A stretch of DNA of 64,000 nt, taken from Lentinula raphanica. Lineage: Eukaryota; Basidiomycota; Agaricomycetes; Agaricales; Omphalotaceae. Where the stretch lies: the NCBI GenBank assembly GCA_027919835.1, contig JANVFP010000019.1:434001-498000 (forward strand). The letters are read 5' to 3'. The notes under the pieces were generated by a model. The model did not search any database and was not told the DNA's origin. It saw only the letters and a program-made list of their open reading frames with translations. This document shows, in pieces, positions 22,371 through 33,855 of this stretch. Both the position numbers and the translations under genes were made by a program. Each line of letters opens with the position of its first letter. Position 1 is the first letter of the stretch.

Positions 22371-22661
22371 ATGCCACCTTACCCAAGCACCCACCACTGT
22401 AAATGCAGAAAAAGTACGAAGAGGGCAGCGAAGCTGGGTTATTGTCCGAAATGTTCCACGACATGCGTGGGCTGGGGTACCGCTACGACACAGTGTGGCA
22501 TTGTTGAGTACATCATGCACGAGAAATGGGTACACTATCAAACCGAGGGCTGTGTCCGTTGCGCAGCAGTCGCCCAAGCCATTGCCAGAAAGCCCTGCGA
22601 ATGCACCAGGGGGAACTGTGTAGTGAACTGCAACTGCGATAGCTCCTGCCATTGCAAGTGA
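22371..22661 (+). CDS. Cysteine-rich small protein (96 aa)
   Basis: A single open frame encodes 96 residues with 15 cysteines arranged as CxC, CPKC, CVRC, CECTRGNC and a C-terminal NCNCDSSCHCK. The pattern suggests metal binding (metallothionein- or zinc-ribbon-like). There is no signal peptide. I do not recognise the family. A second Met lies 17 nt upstream in another frame. The 400 bp before it and the 720 bp after it hold no other supported gene. Confidence 0.5.
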   Translation: MPPYPSTHHCKCRKSTKRAAKLGYCPKCSTTCVGWGTATTQCGIVEYIMHEKWVHYQTEGCVRCAAVAQAIARKPCECTRGNCVVNCNCDSSCHCK

Positions 22662-23385
22662 TTTTGCCTAAGCGGAAATTTAGGTAGGTCTGGGATAGAC
22701 TCGTTCATCGACGTTTTTGAAAACTAAAAGTCTGATCAGTGGATTTTGCTCGCTGCCAACCGCGATTAACTGGACTTGGAAGTCCAACAACGATGTACCC
22801 TTGTAATTACTTCTAATAGCTAAGTTTCGGACAAACAGAGTCGTGCGAAGGGGGTTCAAAACGGAGCGTGTAGTAGTATCATTGGTTATATGTAGTTTAC
22901 TATACGATTACTGTCAACATTTGTCTTGTGTCTGTATGCTGTTTCCAACCTCATGCTAACTGTACCCACTGTTTTAGCTTTAGGAAAACTGCGCTGCATT
23001 GTTGCACAGGCTATTCCTTGAAGCATAGTAATCACGATAAATCCTTGTGAGTCGTGCCCCGGGCTTTTGGTCAGACGGAGTCGTGTAAAGGGTATCGTCA
23101 GGAACTTTTCAACACGCGAAGTCGCGTAGTGGACTATGTCGAGGCGCGTAGTGGCCGTATGTATGAAGGGCTTGGGGAATCACTGAGGAATCAGCAAGGA
23201 ATCAGACTATAAGTTCTTGAATCTCATCGCTGTCGGCCGCAGGGCGGCGTCGGAGTCCGAACCTTAGTATGACCTATCATCCATGAAAGGTCACTCGAAC
23301 CCTCTCGGCCTTTGAAAGATCAAGTTTTCTGTAAGATCAGGCTGACAAGACGTCTTTCCAAGACCTTCTATCATCATCGTAGCTC

Positions 23386-24534
23386 ATGGCTGTAGAATCA
23401 AATATCCTCTCTACCTCTTCGCATGAGAGGGACGAGTCGGATGCTCCTCCTCAAAGGAGTGATACCTTCTCTGTCAGTGAGCTTCAAACTATTATCGCAG
23501 AAGTCACTGTGAATGGGTTCGGTCCTCCTACGGAAGGACAGGAAATGGGTGGATTGAGAATGAGTAACTCGACACCCCCACGTCCAATGAACCCAATGTC
23601 CCCGGGCCAGACTAGTCAGTCGGGTATGATGACGCCTCAGATACAGGTTGGTTATCTGCGATTCCGTCCAAGATCATAACGATCTAAACAGATCTTTCCT
23701 TGATAGTCCATTGCCAGTCGTCCATTCACGAATAATGGCCCCACGCAGCACAGTGCCTCACTTGCCAATGGTATAACTCCTAATCGATTGGCAAGCCTTC
23801 TTGGTGGAGGTCATTCCTCAGCCCCTGCACCGTTTAGTGGGCCTACATCAACATCAACAAACCCCGCCCCAACCTCCGCACTCGATCCAGGTAGTTCCCC
23901 TTCGCCAGCATCTATACTAGTAGGCATTGTAGGCAACTCTTCGATGTCTGATTCCATGCCAGGCCTGCCTCATGGGATAATGAACGGAATTGAAGTCCCA
24001 GGCCATGACTCATCCGACACCAATATCTCTCAGACTTCACATGCTGATCTGAGTGACGTTGAACGCGATTTTGGGCTGTGGTTCAATCCAAATAATCAGG
24101 AGGGACATTCCCCAACGCCTGCACCACCTAATGGGCCCCCCTCTTCATCACAAAACATCACCTCAAACTCCAGACCCAATACAGATGGTCCCTCTCCGCT
24201 TCTAGTACCACTGAGTATGTCAGATCCTTCTACAGCAGCCGTGCTAGGCAACAACTCGATGTCTGGTTCGATTTCAGGGTTGCCTAACAGGCGCGGTGGT
24301 CTGAGACCTAGCACAGTGGTCGCCGGTCGCAATTCTAGCATTAACCCAATAGTATCTGGCATGGGCACGGACGTGTTCCTCGGATCAGAGTTCATGAACG
24401 AGATTGGAAGTTCAGAGCTCGACACGAATCTCTTTCAGACTTCGGGTGGTGATTTGAATTTTGAGAGGGATTTTGGGCAGTGGTTTAATCCGAATGATCA
24501 GACGTTGGAGGATCTGTTGGATCCGATGGAATAG
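23386..24534 (+). CDS. Low-complexity protein with an APH-gene-like N-terminus (362 aa)
   Basis: Exons 23386-23646 and 23707-24534 join in phase 0. Residues 1-45 (MAVESNILSTSS...FSVSELQ) match the start of the APH protein at 20491. After that the sequence is Ser/Pro/Gly/Asn-rich. Two tandem units of roughly 120-140 residues end in DVERDFGLWFNPNN and NFERDFGQWFNPND, and an acidic EDLLDPME tail closes the protein. This looks like a transcription-activator-type disordered region, but no DNA-binding domain is visible. The chimera probably arose by duplication of the APH gene's 5' end. Confidence 0.6.
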
Positions 24535-25240
24535 GAAACGTGCCAGGTTGTGATTGGATTTGGTTGCTGGAATGGAATGCAATAGAAGGGGACACGCGAC
24601 GTATGCAAACGCAATATCTTTACTTATTCACGCATTCCTCAGGTCTGCTATAGCCTCTGCTGTACTATTGTACTGTGTTGTCCCATTGTTCTCTATGCTT
24701 GCATGTCCTTCCTTTGCTTCTCTTCCTATAAGTATCTCTTCTGTCATATGCTGCCATACGTTCAGTTTTCTTTTGACTGTCATTTATGCATTAGAATGTA
24801 TGCTTTGCCCGATAATGATTCCGTTCACCTTCAAGCTTCTCGACATCTTTCACCTGTCGCTCAGAGACGGGCAAACTGCAGGTGTACAAATAGTAGTCAG
24901 ATTCTCTGCGCCGGTGATACCTCTAGTAAGTTCTATCTAGTCCTTTTTGGATAGCGCGCGCGCTGTTACAGCTCTATCCGGAGCACTTGATTTTCTAACT
25001 CTAATCATAGCCTTTGCTTCCTCATACAGTCCATACTTCATTTCAACTACGAGTTGGGTGGCAGGCGTCATACTCTAGATTCATAACATTAACACCTCTC
25101 ACTTTTCAAGTGCTGTCAGACGAATCGATACGGCTGTACATATTAGCCATAGCTGACACCAGACAGTCACCGAACGTAGTAGATAAATAACCTACTCATT
25201 AGACCTTGAGCCCGTGTATAGTATACAGATAAATAATAAC
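24535..25240. other. Convergent intergenic region, no gene seen
   Basis: This stretch lies between two convergent genes. It contains pyrimidine-rich 3'-UTR-like sequence and GCGCGCGC at 24956-24963, with no supported coding feature. Confidence 0.4.
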
Positions 25241-26301
25241 TTAGAACCATCGAGTAGATCTAGAATCCTGATTATCAGTCCGTCGTCGAAAACCAAAAGT
25301 CCGTTGGCCCTGGGTATTCCCAGTAGGCCGCCATTCCGTGTCGTCCTGTCTCCGTCGCCGGCGTCTCCAAATGTAGTATACAAGAGCAGTCATGAGTGTC
25401 AGACCGAGCCCGAGACCGACAGTGAAGCCTACAGCATCAGCGACGAGTTGTTTGTGATTGGAAGGTTGTGAGCTCGAAGTACTGGAAGGGGAAGAGGTAG
25501 ATGAAGCTGTGGCTGTGGAAGAAACGAATGAGGGTAGTGAAACAGAGGGAGGTAAAGTCGGGGTAGGTAAGATGGATGAGATTGAGCTATGGAATGGTGA
25601 ACGAATGATGAGCGTCACGTAAGAATCGATTACACAAGGAAAACCACATACGAGTTATTCGTTACCGAGATCGTGATGTTGCCAACGTCCAGACGGGACG
25701 GAAGCTGACCAGGTGTAAACGTCAAGCTCAGTGTCGTAGTCTCGTTCTCGGGTAAATTAACAATGGCAGCTTCCCCAATGCTAGAATTCGCTGACGCAGA
25801 AATCGATACACTCCCGGCGGAGACAGCGATTTGGAAAGTCGCATTGGAAGATGCTGAAGTTGTAAGATAGAGCGCCGACGCTGTATCGGACATCAAACGT
25901 GGGTCAGTGGAATGTTTTTCCGCAGAGAAATTCGACAATTACTTGCCACGGAATTGCAGAAACATCTGTGGGATGACATTTGCTCCCTGGGGACCCGCTC
26001 CTTCCGTGGACACTACCGTCTGTCCTCCCAGAGTCAGAACCTGCCTAGGATAGAAATCGCGCATGTTAGATGGATATCTCTACATGAAACACTTGGACAA
26101 TCACCATCCACCCGAGCATGCGGCGCTGAACGATCCAGAATCAGTGACATTGCAGACAAAGGGAGTGTAGTCGATTTGAGGGGATGTGTTTGCTATAGAA
26201 ATGTTCTGCAAGGATCCACCTTGCTGAGCCAGGCATATAGATGAAGAATAGATAAACGAAAAGATCAAGATGTGGCATAGATAGAGCCACTGCGTCAGCA
26301 T
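25241..26301 (-). CDS. Single-pass type I surface protein (289 aa)
   Basis: Exons are 26301-26105, 26044-25947, 25880-25652 and 25586-25241, giving 289 aa. The product has a signal peptide (LYLCHILIFSFIYSSSICLA), an ectodomain with many Asn-x-Ser/Thr sites, a Ser/Thr-rich stalk (about residues 185-210), a transmembrane helix (GFTVGLGLGLTLMTALVYYI) and an Arg-rich cytosolic tail. The layout resembles fungal cell-wall sensors or adhesins, but I cannot assign a family. The second intron (25946-25881) only fits as a GC-AG intron with donor GCAAGT; it keeps the frame open. Confidence 0.72.
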
Positions 26302-27405
26302 TCAATGCAGTGAGAGGGAGACGCGGGGGGAAGGACCGACGAGAGGGGGAAATTCTATATGGATGACAGAGTTTAAGTATACTGCGAGAGGAAGGAATTA
26401 ATTAAAAACCGTGTCGGTTACCAGTGACAACAGAGGAAGATTCCAACTTCACAGGCGCTTGATGAACGTAAGTTGTTGCCTTTATAAATCAACTTTACGA
26501 TGGCTCGCTGAGTAAACCTTGTCGATACGAGACGGCAGTAGAGGGCCACGAAAATCCAAAGCAGGTAAAGTGCCCTACGAATACAATTCTCAAACAGATT
26601 GGCCTTGTCATCCGGGAGGGGTCAAAGATTGGACTGGGGTTTCAGATAGCTGAAAGATGCTCATGTGAGCAAGCGAAGCGACAGATAAAGCGGATTAAAA
26701 AAAGCTTGCAAAATGTCCGAGTATGTTCTAGGTAGGAGCTAAAAATTCTGAGGTGCGATTGCTTGACCTTAATGTGTCCTAATGAAGCTTGCACAGTGTG
26801 AGGACTAAGATCACTATGAGAGACGAATGAAAAACATGAAGCCAATTAAATGACAGAGAAGGTGATGATAAAATTGACGCAGCCCACCAGTGAGTCCAGC
26901 GAATCTTCGAAATGATTCGAGCCTGAGGGAATCAATGATGATGGTAACTAGTCATCTTGACGGAAACCTGTGACCTGAGAGTTATGATAGGTCTGGTTAT
27001 GGATTGTCCAAGAGAATCAATACGGGACGTTAGTGGGCCGGGTATTTGTTTTGAACAAACCGCGTAATACGTCCTGCCTTTCACCGGGTCCATCTCACCA
27101 AAAGGAGACAGAGGATTCCTGATCAGTGGTGAGCGATTTAATCATGAGCGTGCTTGTTTGGACGAAATGCATGATGTACCATTAAGAATTTGGCCTAGCC
27201 CTGTAACTTGACAGAGAACGTCGAAAGCGAACTATGTAGCGAGGTGTTAGGATTTTTGAGGGACTCTTTCGGTCATCCACTCGAACAAGACTCCACGACT
27301 GAGCTGTAACCATTCTGCAAAACTGTTGAGCAGTTCAGGGAGAAGCGACCCATTGAAAGAAAGACAATCTAAATGACATTGTATCGTATCTATCGTCCAA
27401 CATTA
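26302..27405. other. Intergenic region, no gene seen
   Basis: About 1.1 kb between the membrane-protein start and the ATP4 stop. Only short incoherent open frames are present. Confidence 0.4.
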
Positions 27406-28391
27406 TTAGATAGCCTTATTCTTTACCATCTCTGTGGTTCAAATATCATCAATCAGCGAGAACGACATCCAAAATGTTCTAAGGAAACTCACGCTCAACT
27501 TCTGCTACTGCAGATAGGAGAAGGTCCTTCTGCGTCTTCTCGTCCTTCAGATTGGCCAGAACTTTGTCAATAACGGCTTTAGTGAGCTCTGTCTGCTCGC
27601 TTTCCCTCTGTTGCTGCTCGTAACGAACCCAGCTGTCAAGAACGGTTTTGAGCTCGGACGCTAGGGCGACTTTCTGCTTTTGGACGAAAACCTCAGACTC
27701 GATCTGGGCAGTTTCCTGTGTTGTTTTTCGTTAGAGGCATCTGGAGGGTAATTTCGGAGCACTCACCTTGGAGAGCGCGAAAAGACTCTGTGTAAGAGCA
27801 ACGACGTCTTTCATTTGGCCCACAGACTCGATACGGTCCTTGACAGTCTGCGTATGCTCTGCGCGTGCCGCGTCCAAAACACCCTTGATCTTTTGGACTT
27901 GACTCTCGGCCCAGTTCACGTAGGGTTCCCGCATGGCCTACAAGCCAGAAATGAGAATATGGTGGATTCGATATCCAAAGCACGCACCTTAGCCATGAAA
28001 GCAAGGAACATCGCAGAACCGACAAGAACAATGGTTTCCTCGTTCACAACATATAGCTCTTGGGAGATCGCTGCGGCAGCCAAACCGGTTCCAAGGAGAG
28101 CAGTGCCAGTTTTGGTGATGAGGTTCGGTGATGAAGGAAGTTTGTTGATAATTTCGGAAGCGCGTTCAGAAGGTGGAGGGGTGGAAGAGCTCATGGAGCG
28201 TCTGTATGGTGAAATTCAACATGAAATTTCTCGAAGAGTTGTGTCTGACACGCACGAAGAAAAAGCATTTGGTGCTGCAGCTGCCACCCTGGGTCGTGCT
28301 TAGTATTGTAGTCAGCATGTCTATCCATAGGGCAGACATTTCCTTGCGTACCTGCAGCCCTCAAGCTACTGACAGCAATTCTAGAGGCCAT
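27406..28391 (-). CDS. ATP4: Mitochondrial ATP synthase F0 subunit 4 (subunit b)
   Basis: Six exons: 28391-28352, 28298-28256, 28201-27988, 27937-27767, 27715-27493 and 27431-27406. The product is 238 aa, close to yeast Atp4 (about 244). It has an N-terminal mitochondrial presequence (MASRIAVSSLRAA then ARPRVAAAAP), two hydrophobic segments including ELYVVNEETIVLVG and AMFLAFMAK, a long charged peripheral-stalk helix, and the family C-terminus EVEQMVKNKAI. Subunit b forms the peripheral stalk that holds F1 against rotation in the inner membrane. The last exon codes only for the final eight residues. Confidence 0.92.
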
Positions 28392-28585
28392 AGTTTTGAA
28401 GAGAGCGGTTGTGAGAAACTTTCGAATCCGAAATTACACGAAGGCGCTCATTGGGCGCTTGCGCTTAGCGCTTAGCACACTCTGAACTCTGGGGAGATTG
28501 CTTCACTCTCAACGACCACGACCACAACAATTGAAGTGGAGACTCTCTATAGTGCTTTCTCCAGCTAACATATACATCGGTTGGT

Positions 28586-29398
28586 TCAATCTACATCCTC
28601 AGGTAAATTGTAAATCTTTGCAAACGGGTCCCAATGGGAATCTCCATGCCTCTCATACTCCATCACCCTTGCGATGGTATTTGCTTGTTCTTCTCCATAA
28701 ACCTCCTGAACAAATGCGAGCGTAGCGTCCATGCCAGCACTGACACCCGACGATGTCCAGATATTCCCGTCCACTACCCATCGCGCATACGGAACCCAGT
28801 TCACCTTGGGCCCCACTTCCTTCGTCATCGCCCAAGCATTCTTGTTCGACGTTGCGCGTCTTCCGTCTAATATCCCCGCACGCGCGGCTATCCAAGAGCC
28901 AGTACAGACCGTGATAAGATACTTCAAGGAAGGGTAGGTCCGTCGAACGAACTCGTATAACGGATCGAGATCGTCAGCCCTTGTACCATATCCTCCTGGA
29001 ATGATCAACACATCGAGGGGAGGAGCATTGGCGAAAGTGTGCGTAGGGAAAATTGATTGGCCAAAGTCTGACCTCAGAGGGTTCAAGGACGGATCGCGTG
29101 GTTTGGTGGAAACCGGATCCAGCGTTTCCGCGACGATGCTTAGATTCATTTGGAAGTTTTTGGAGAGTAGGTTGAAGACGTCCATTGGGCCGAATGCATC
29201 CAAGGCCTTGGAAACCAGACAACGGTAAGTGCCAATCAATACAATGTCAAGTCCCTTTCATAGAATACCTGAAAGGTCGGGAACACCAGCAGTCCATAAC
29301 TTTTCGGAAGATCTTCGAGTGCAAAATAAAATCAAGATCAACTATCGGCTTACAAAGGCGTATGAAAGGTACTTACGACTGCTACCTTCTCCTGCCAT
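28586..29398 (-). CDS. DJ-1/PfpI family protein (228 aa)
   Basis: Exons 29398-29377, 29312-29269 and 29206-28586 give 228 aa. The family signatures are YGLLVFPTFQALDAFGPMDV at the start, DVLIIPGGYGTR, and the nucleophile elbow TVCTGSWIAARAGILDG, where Cys follows a strand as in DJ-1/ThiJ/PfpI proteins. GVSAGMDATLAFV matches the conserved glycine-rich turn of the GlxA/isonitrile-hydratase-like subgroup. Such proteins act as hydratases, glyoxalase-like enzymes or stress proteins; the substrate cannot be told from sequence. The first exon is only 22 nt but gives a clean MAGEGSS start. Confidence 0.85.
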
Positions 29399-29540
29399 GT
29401 AGCAAAGTTCAATGGTTCAAACCAAAAGGAATGGCAAAGCTCGTATATCACAGGATCCCGGAACTTCGATTCGTAACCTCTCAGGTGATCAACTCTCTTT
29501 TGAAAACAAAAACCTCCGTGCTTCGAAACCGCAACGATAT

Positions 29541-30846
29541 CTACATGGATTCGAAAGCCTGAATGAGCTGCCTATCTATGGTATCAATTGCAGATTTACA
29601 CTTTTCGTATCCATGGCTGTCTACAGGCTGATCCCATGCCTCCTTCCCGCTGACCGCGATGACCCGACCGTTATCTGGGTTGGTGCCTAGGAGAGACTAG
29701 GAAGAACGTCGTTTCAGGTAAGCACAGAACTGTCATCGCTAAGTCTTCCTAGGTTTGCGATTATGCACTAACCATGAATTGCTCGACAACGAAATCGACA
29801 GAACACAGATCTTTTTCATCGAATGCTTTGAGAAATTCGATCGATGCTTCTGGTGTACCAATAATATTGGTCGCTGAAGATGAAGTAGTTCGTGCAGTAA
29901 GGGCCAACGCTGTCCGACGATGATCTGTATACTTACGAGCCATACTGGGTGCAACTGCAAGATGATGGAAAGTAGGAATCCGTTCTCTCATTTCCAACAG
30001 AATTACTTACTAGCGTTCACAGATATCCCTTTTCCTGCATACATCAACGCAGCACTCCTGCTAAAGTTCACGATCCCTGCTTTAGAAGAGGCATACATAG
30101 CCGCGATTGCACTAGGGAAAAGCCCATAGACGGAAGCTGTCATAAGTAGTTTACCTCTGAAACCATGTTTATTGAAGGCCTGTCGTTCGAACACCTGAAG
30201 AGCTAAAGCAGCTGTGTACAGCTGTCCTTTTAGATTTGTATCCAGCGTTGTCGTATCGGGCTTAGTTATTGCACGGCCGCATGTAGTTGCTGGGTTGAAA
30301 TATGGCAGCCAGGGGCGTTCTGCGATTCCAGCATTGGCGAAGACTAGTAGTTAGTACATACAGTGAATGATAATCAGTAGAAGGACGTATCAAAAGGACA
30401 GACGAGTTACAGTAGTCAATGCGACCAAAGGTCACTTTTCCTGCCTCATACGCAAGGTATTGCTGTTCCCAGGAGGTAGTATCAGCTTTTCGTGCAATAG
30501 CTACGCTAAACTTGATAGATGAATCGAGGATGATGAAGCTATATGGATCAAGCAGTGCACATTTTGCCATTTTGAGAGTTGAGCTTGGTTGCTTCGTCTT
30601 CACAGTCATTGATGTCGACCATGATGACTTTGGCACTAATAGTAAATAGTAAAAGCAGAAAGCAGGTTTACTATTGGTATAAGAGGATGCTATGATCTTA
30701 CTTACCCCTTCGAAACAAGTTCCTTTGCGAGGGCTAGTCCAAATCCTAACATCACACAGATGAACCCTTGTGGCACCTTCGCCGGACAAAGACGAACCTG
30801 AAGCAGCGCCTGTGATGAAAGCAACATCGTCTTGCAAAGAAGCCAT
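29541..30846 (-). CDS. Short-chain dehydrogenase/reductase (288 aa)
   Basis: Eight exons: 30846-30798, 30745-30706, 30635-30561, 30505-30411, 30343-30011, 29954-29937, 29873-29773 and 29696-29541, giving 288 aa. Classical SDR motifs are all present: the NAD(P)-binding TGAASGFG, the VDIND segment after strand 2, FFANAGIAE (NAG motif), catalytic Ser in TASVYG and YASSK as the YxxxK pair, then IAPSMAP. The acid residue in VMVDIND-type position favours NAD+. The sixth exon is only 18 nt. The start is 166 bp from a divergent gene at 31013, so a shared promoter is likely. Confidence 0.85.
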
Positions 30847-31012
30847 GAAGACGACGAGGAATCTGTATCGATTAGACCGGAGTAAGTACGATCGGCAATG
30901 ATTTCGGGTAGCCGTCATTCGGCTTGATCTTGTTACGTAATCCGCCTCCAAACTTCCCTTCCACCACGGCCACACAGCGTCCACAGCCAAAGTGAGTACA
31001 ACCTTTGAAGCT

Positions 31013-31799
31013 ATGGACTCTGGGCATTCAACAATCCGCAATAATGTGAGCAGCAAAGAGAAAGACAAGGATACTATGCAAAATGGAAAGGAGAAGTTAA
31101 GCAACAGTGAAGAGAAGAGTGCCAAGGTATAAACTTCTCCAGACGCCACCCCAGCCTTTCCCCGTCTAACCATGCTGATGATTGGCTTTGCGGCAGACAT
31201 CACGGTCCACACGATACAAAGACAAGTTTGTGTCTCTTTGGCAACCTCAGTGGGGGATAATAAGATCTGGAGTATAGGTTCACCACCCTACGAGATAAAT
31301 ATGAACAGGTTATCATGGTGAGCAAGCTTTCTCTTTTCCTTCTCCAAGTTCTAATGCACTCGTAGGAACAACAAAACCATCGCCGTGACCTCGAAACCGC
31401 TAACATTAAGATGAAGAAGATGCAAGAGGAGATAGAGTTCGTTGGCATGATTTCATTCCTATATTATCCGTCTTGCTAATCCTCTTCGTTATCAGCTTAC
31501 TTCTCGAAGCCTTGATGCCCACAACGCCTCCAGCACCATCGATAGTGTACATCAATGGCCGGAATACAGAGCGAGATGTGCCCCACAGTCGATCGCGTGG
31601 AATGGAAGATGACATGGAGGTGGTCGAAAGGGGAAGGGCCAACGAACTCGATCCACGAGAGCGTCCGATGTATCACGAGAGCTCGCGGGCTACACGTCCG
31701 CAGACCAATGGAAGGGTCAACGGAAACATGACGAATGGCGCGCGACATCGCTCGGTTGAGGTGTGTACTTCCTTTGCGTCTTCGTATCTCGTTCGATAA
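31013..31799 (+). CDS. Small coiled-coil protein, function unknown
   Basis: Probable exons are 31013-31126, 31197 to about 31229, 31278-31317, 31366-31436 and 31496-31799. The product starts MDSGHSTIRNNVSSKEKDKD. It has a coiled coil (LRDKYEQV, then LETANIKMKKMQEEIDLLLE), a Pro-rich VYINGRNTERD stretch and an Asn/Arg-rich tail. The second intron's donor is uncertain. The last intron (donor GTTCGT at 31437, branch-like GCTAAT, acceptor CAG) is supported by continuity of the helix. The final codons may instead belong to an intron. I cannot name the family. Confidence 0.5.
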
Positions 31800-32290
31800 A
31801 CCAACATCATACATAGCCCAATCCAGAATCTAATTCTAATTATTTGCCGAGAGAGAGTAATGGTCGTATTCCAATCTCATGACAGATCATTCCATTGTTG
31901 CGTCCGTTTACCTTTGAAAGCCAATTGGTGCCGTTGCTAGAAGGTTTAATGAATATCACTGCTGAACTGGACTTAGGTGCTTCGTTGGATCTATTAATGA
32001 GTCCGACAAGCAAGTTCAACCAGCATACAAATTGTCGACGAACTTCGAAAACAAACCTCCACCCTGATTTTCTGCCGATCCTGTACATACTATGTATACG
32101 TGCTCACACTGAACTTCGGGTATGATGCTGACAACATCATGATATACGTATCGCTTTTGACGTCCTTCCGGAATATATATCCAGGTTACAAGGTAAGTAT
32201 GGAGGAGCAACACCTTCACCTACAATGGGACTTTATAATGAGAGAATTCGCTGGCAGCATCACTATCCCCTTCAACCCCCAGACCCACAG
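31764..32290. repeat. 5' flank of SET copy 1, repeated before copies 2 and 3
   Basis: TACTTCCTTTGCGTCTTCGT and downstream sequence through CATGATATACGTATCG recur at 34068-35120 (with two insertions) and partly at 36845-37000. No separate gene is seen here; this block is the upstream part of the segmental duplication. Confidence 0.7.
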
Positions 32291-32291
32291 C

Positions 32292-33855
32292 ATGACTGAC
32301 CCAGCCTTGGAAATCATAAAGAAAAAAGTCGGTCCACATACTATCGTTCTGTGCACTGAAATTCCGACTCATCAGCGCTTAGGCCGATGAAGCGTTTAAC
32401 AAGAACAACTATGTCGTGGCTCTCTCGCTTTACGCCTTCCTCAGCAACATTGATCCAGACAATGGCGTATATCATTTGAATATGTCCTTGACCCATCTTC
32501 GACTTCAGAGGTCTGTCTCGCTCGCTTACTCCTGAGTCCTGTTCGATCTATTGAAGAAGTCAATCTCTTTGGATACCAGATGGGCCGATGCCTCCAGTGA
32601 AGCCACGAAAGCTCTGGAGTTGTGTAATTTGACAGTCCATAAAGCCAAAGCTTATTTCAGAAGGTGCCAGGCTAGAAGGGAGTTGCATGATGAAGACCGC
32701 GGATTGGATGGTTCGAGGATCCCGCTCTTCAACCAAGCTATAGTACGAGCTGATTTTCTGAATATAGACCTTGAGGCTTTTCTATCTATCGGAGGAGAAC
32801 CAGAGATCGCCTTAGTTGAAGCATACAAACTCAAACATGCTCACGATTCCAGGGCCAGTGCTCACGATTCCAGGGCCAGTACCAGCGAACCCGTTCCAGA
32901 TAGCGTCGACGAACTTGCGGACTTGCTTTCCGAAAAACTCAAATTCGCGGACAGTGCCCCCAAGCTGGCCTATGAAATTCGCTCGACAAAGGACAAAGGT
33001 CTGGGTGCTTTCGCAGTGAAACCCCTCCGACGTGGGGACTTCATACTGGAAGAAACTCCCATCTTTCGCATTGACTCGGAATCAGATTACATCACTTCGC
33101 GCTCACTGGCAGCAAAGTTCGAGCAGCTATCCCCGACAGATCTTTTTCGCTGTCTATCACTCCCGAACGTCTGGCATTCCGAAATCGATGTTTTTGAAGG
33201 AATATATAACACCAATGTGTTCGGTCAAAGTATGTTGCTTGAAGTTTCGAGATTCAACCATTCTTGCTCTCCAAACGCCCGGTACACCTATCATGAACCA
33301 TCGAAGAAAGAGCGAGTCGTTGCTCTGACTGATATCGCAGAAGGGGAGGAGATTTACGTTTCCTACTTGCAAAGTCGAGACGTTTATGCACGTCCACGCT
33401 CTGAAAGACAACAAGTCCTTTCGAGTAGATACCGATTCTGCTGCCAGTGCCCTGCATGTGATGATGCGAATTTTGAAACGAATGATCCTCGAAGACGAGA
33501 GATCCGGAAGATATGGGAGTCTTTACCTAGTACGGCAATGGGTGGGAGGAAAGCCCTGTTGGCTATAGTGAGGATGATTGTCCTCATGAAGGAAGATGGC
33601 TATTTCGCGGATGCAGGTGAACTCGCCGTAGATGCTGCTGCCATTTGCGCTGGTCATTCTGACTGGGAGTCTTGTGAATATTGGGCCAAGTTCGCGTACG
33701 AGAATCGAGTGGCAGAGCTTGGAGATGATCATCCTCTTGCTATATGTGCTCTCCAAACACTTGAGAACCCTCGAAACAGGAAGTATCATCCACAGGCAAG
33801 TATGTTTCCCAGAAAGTCTTTCAAGGATATACGATTGCCTCAAAACTTGTGTTGA
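32292..33855 (+). CDS. TPR-SET domain protein, copy 1 (479 aa)
   Basis: Exons 32292-32327, 32383-32510 and 32580-33855. The N-terminus starts MTDPALEIIKKK and forms TPR-like helices (ADEAFNKNNYVVALSLYAFL, then HLNMSLTHLRLQRW). A SET domain occupies about residues 195-365: GLGAFAVKPLRRGDFILEE, RFNHSCSPNARYTYH (the NHSCxPN motif) and GEEIYVSYLQSR. It is followed by a post-SET cysteine cluster FCCQCPAC. There is no MYND zinc finger between the SET halves. Family members methylate lysines on histones or other proteins. A 21-nt tandem duplication (AHDSRAS twice) lies at about 32838-32879. Copy 2 (35267) is nearly identical through the SET domain. Confidence 0.85.

Noticed and set aside
24554..24954. 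Open frames after the chimeric gene
   Set aside because: Pyrimidine-rich hydrophobic translations with no domain; most likely 3'-UTR.
30262..31212. 316-codon minus-strand frame overlapping the SDR and the divergent promoter
   Set aside because: It reads through SDR introns in the wrong frame; the spliced SDR with full motifs explains the sequence better.
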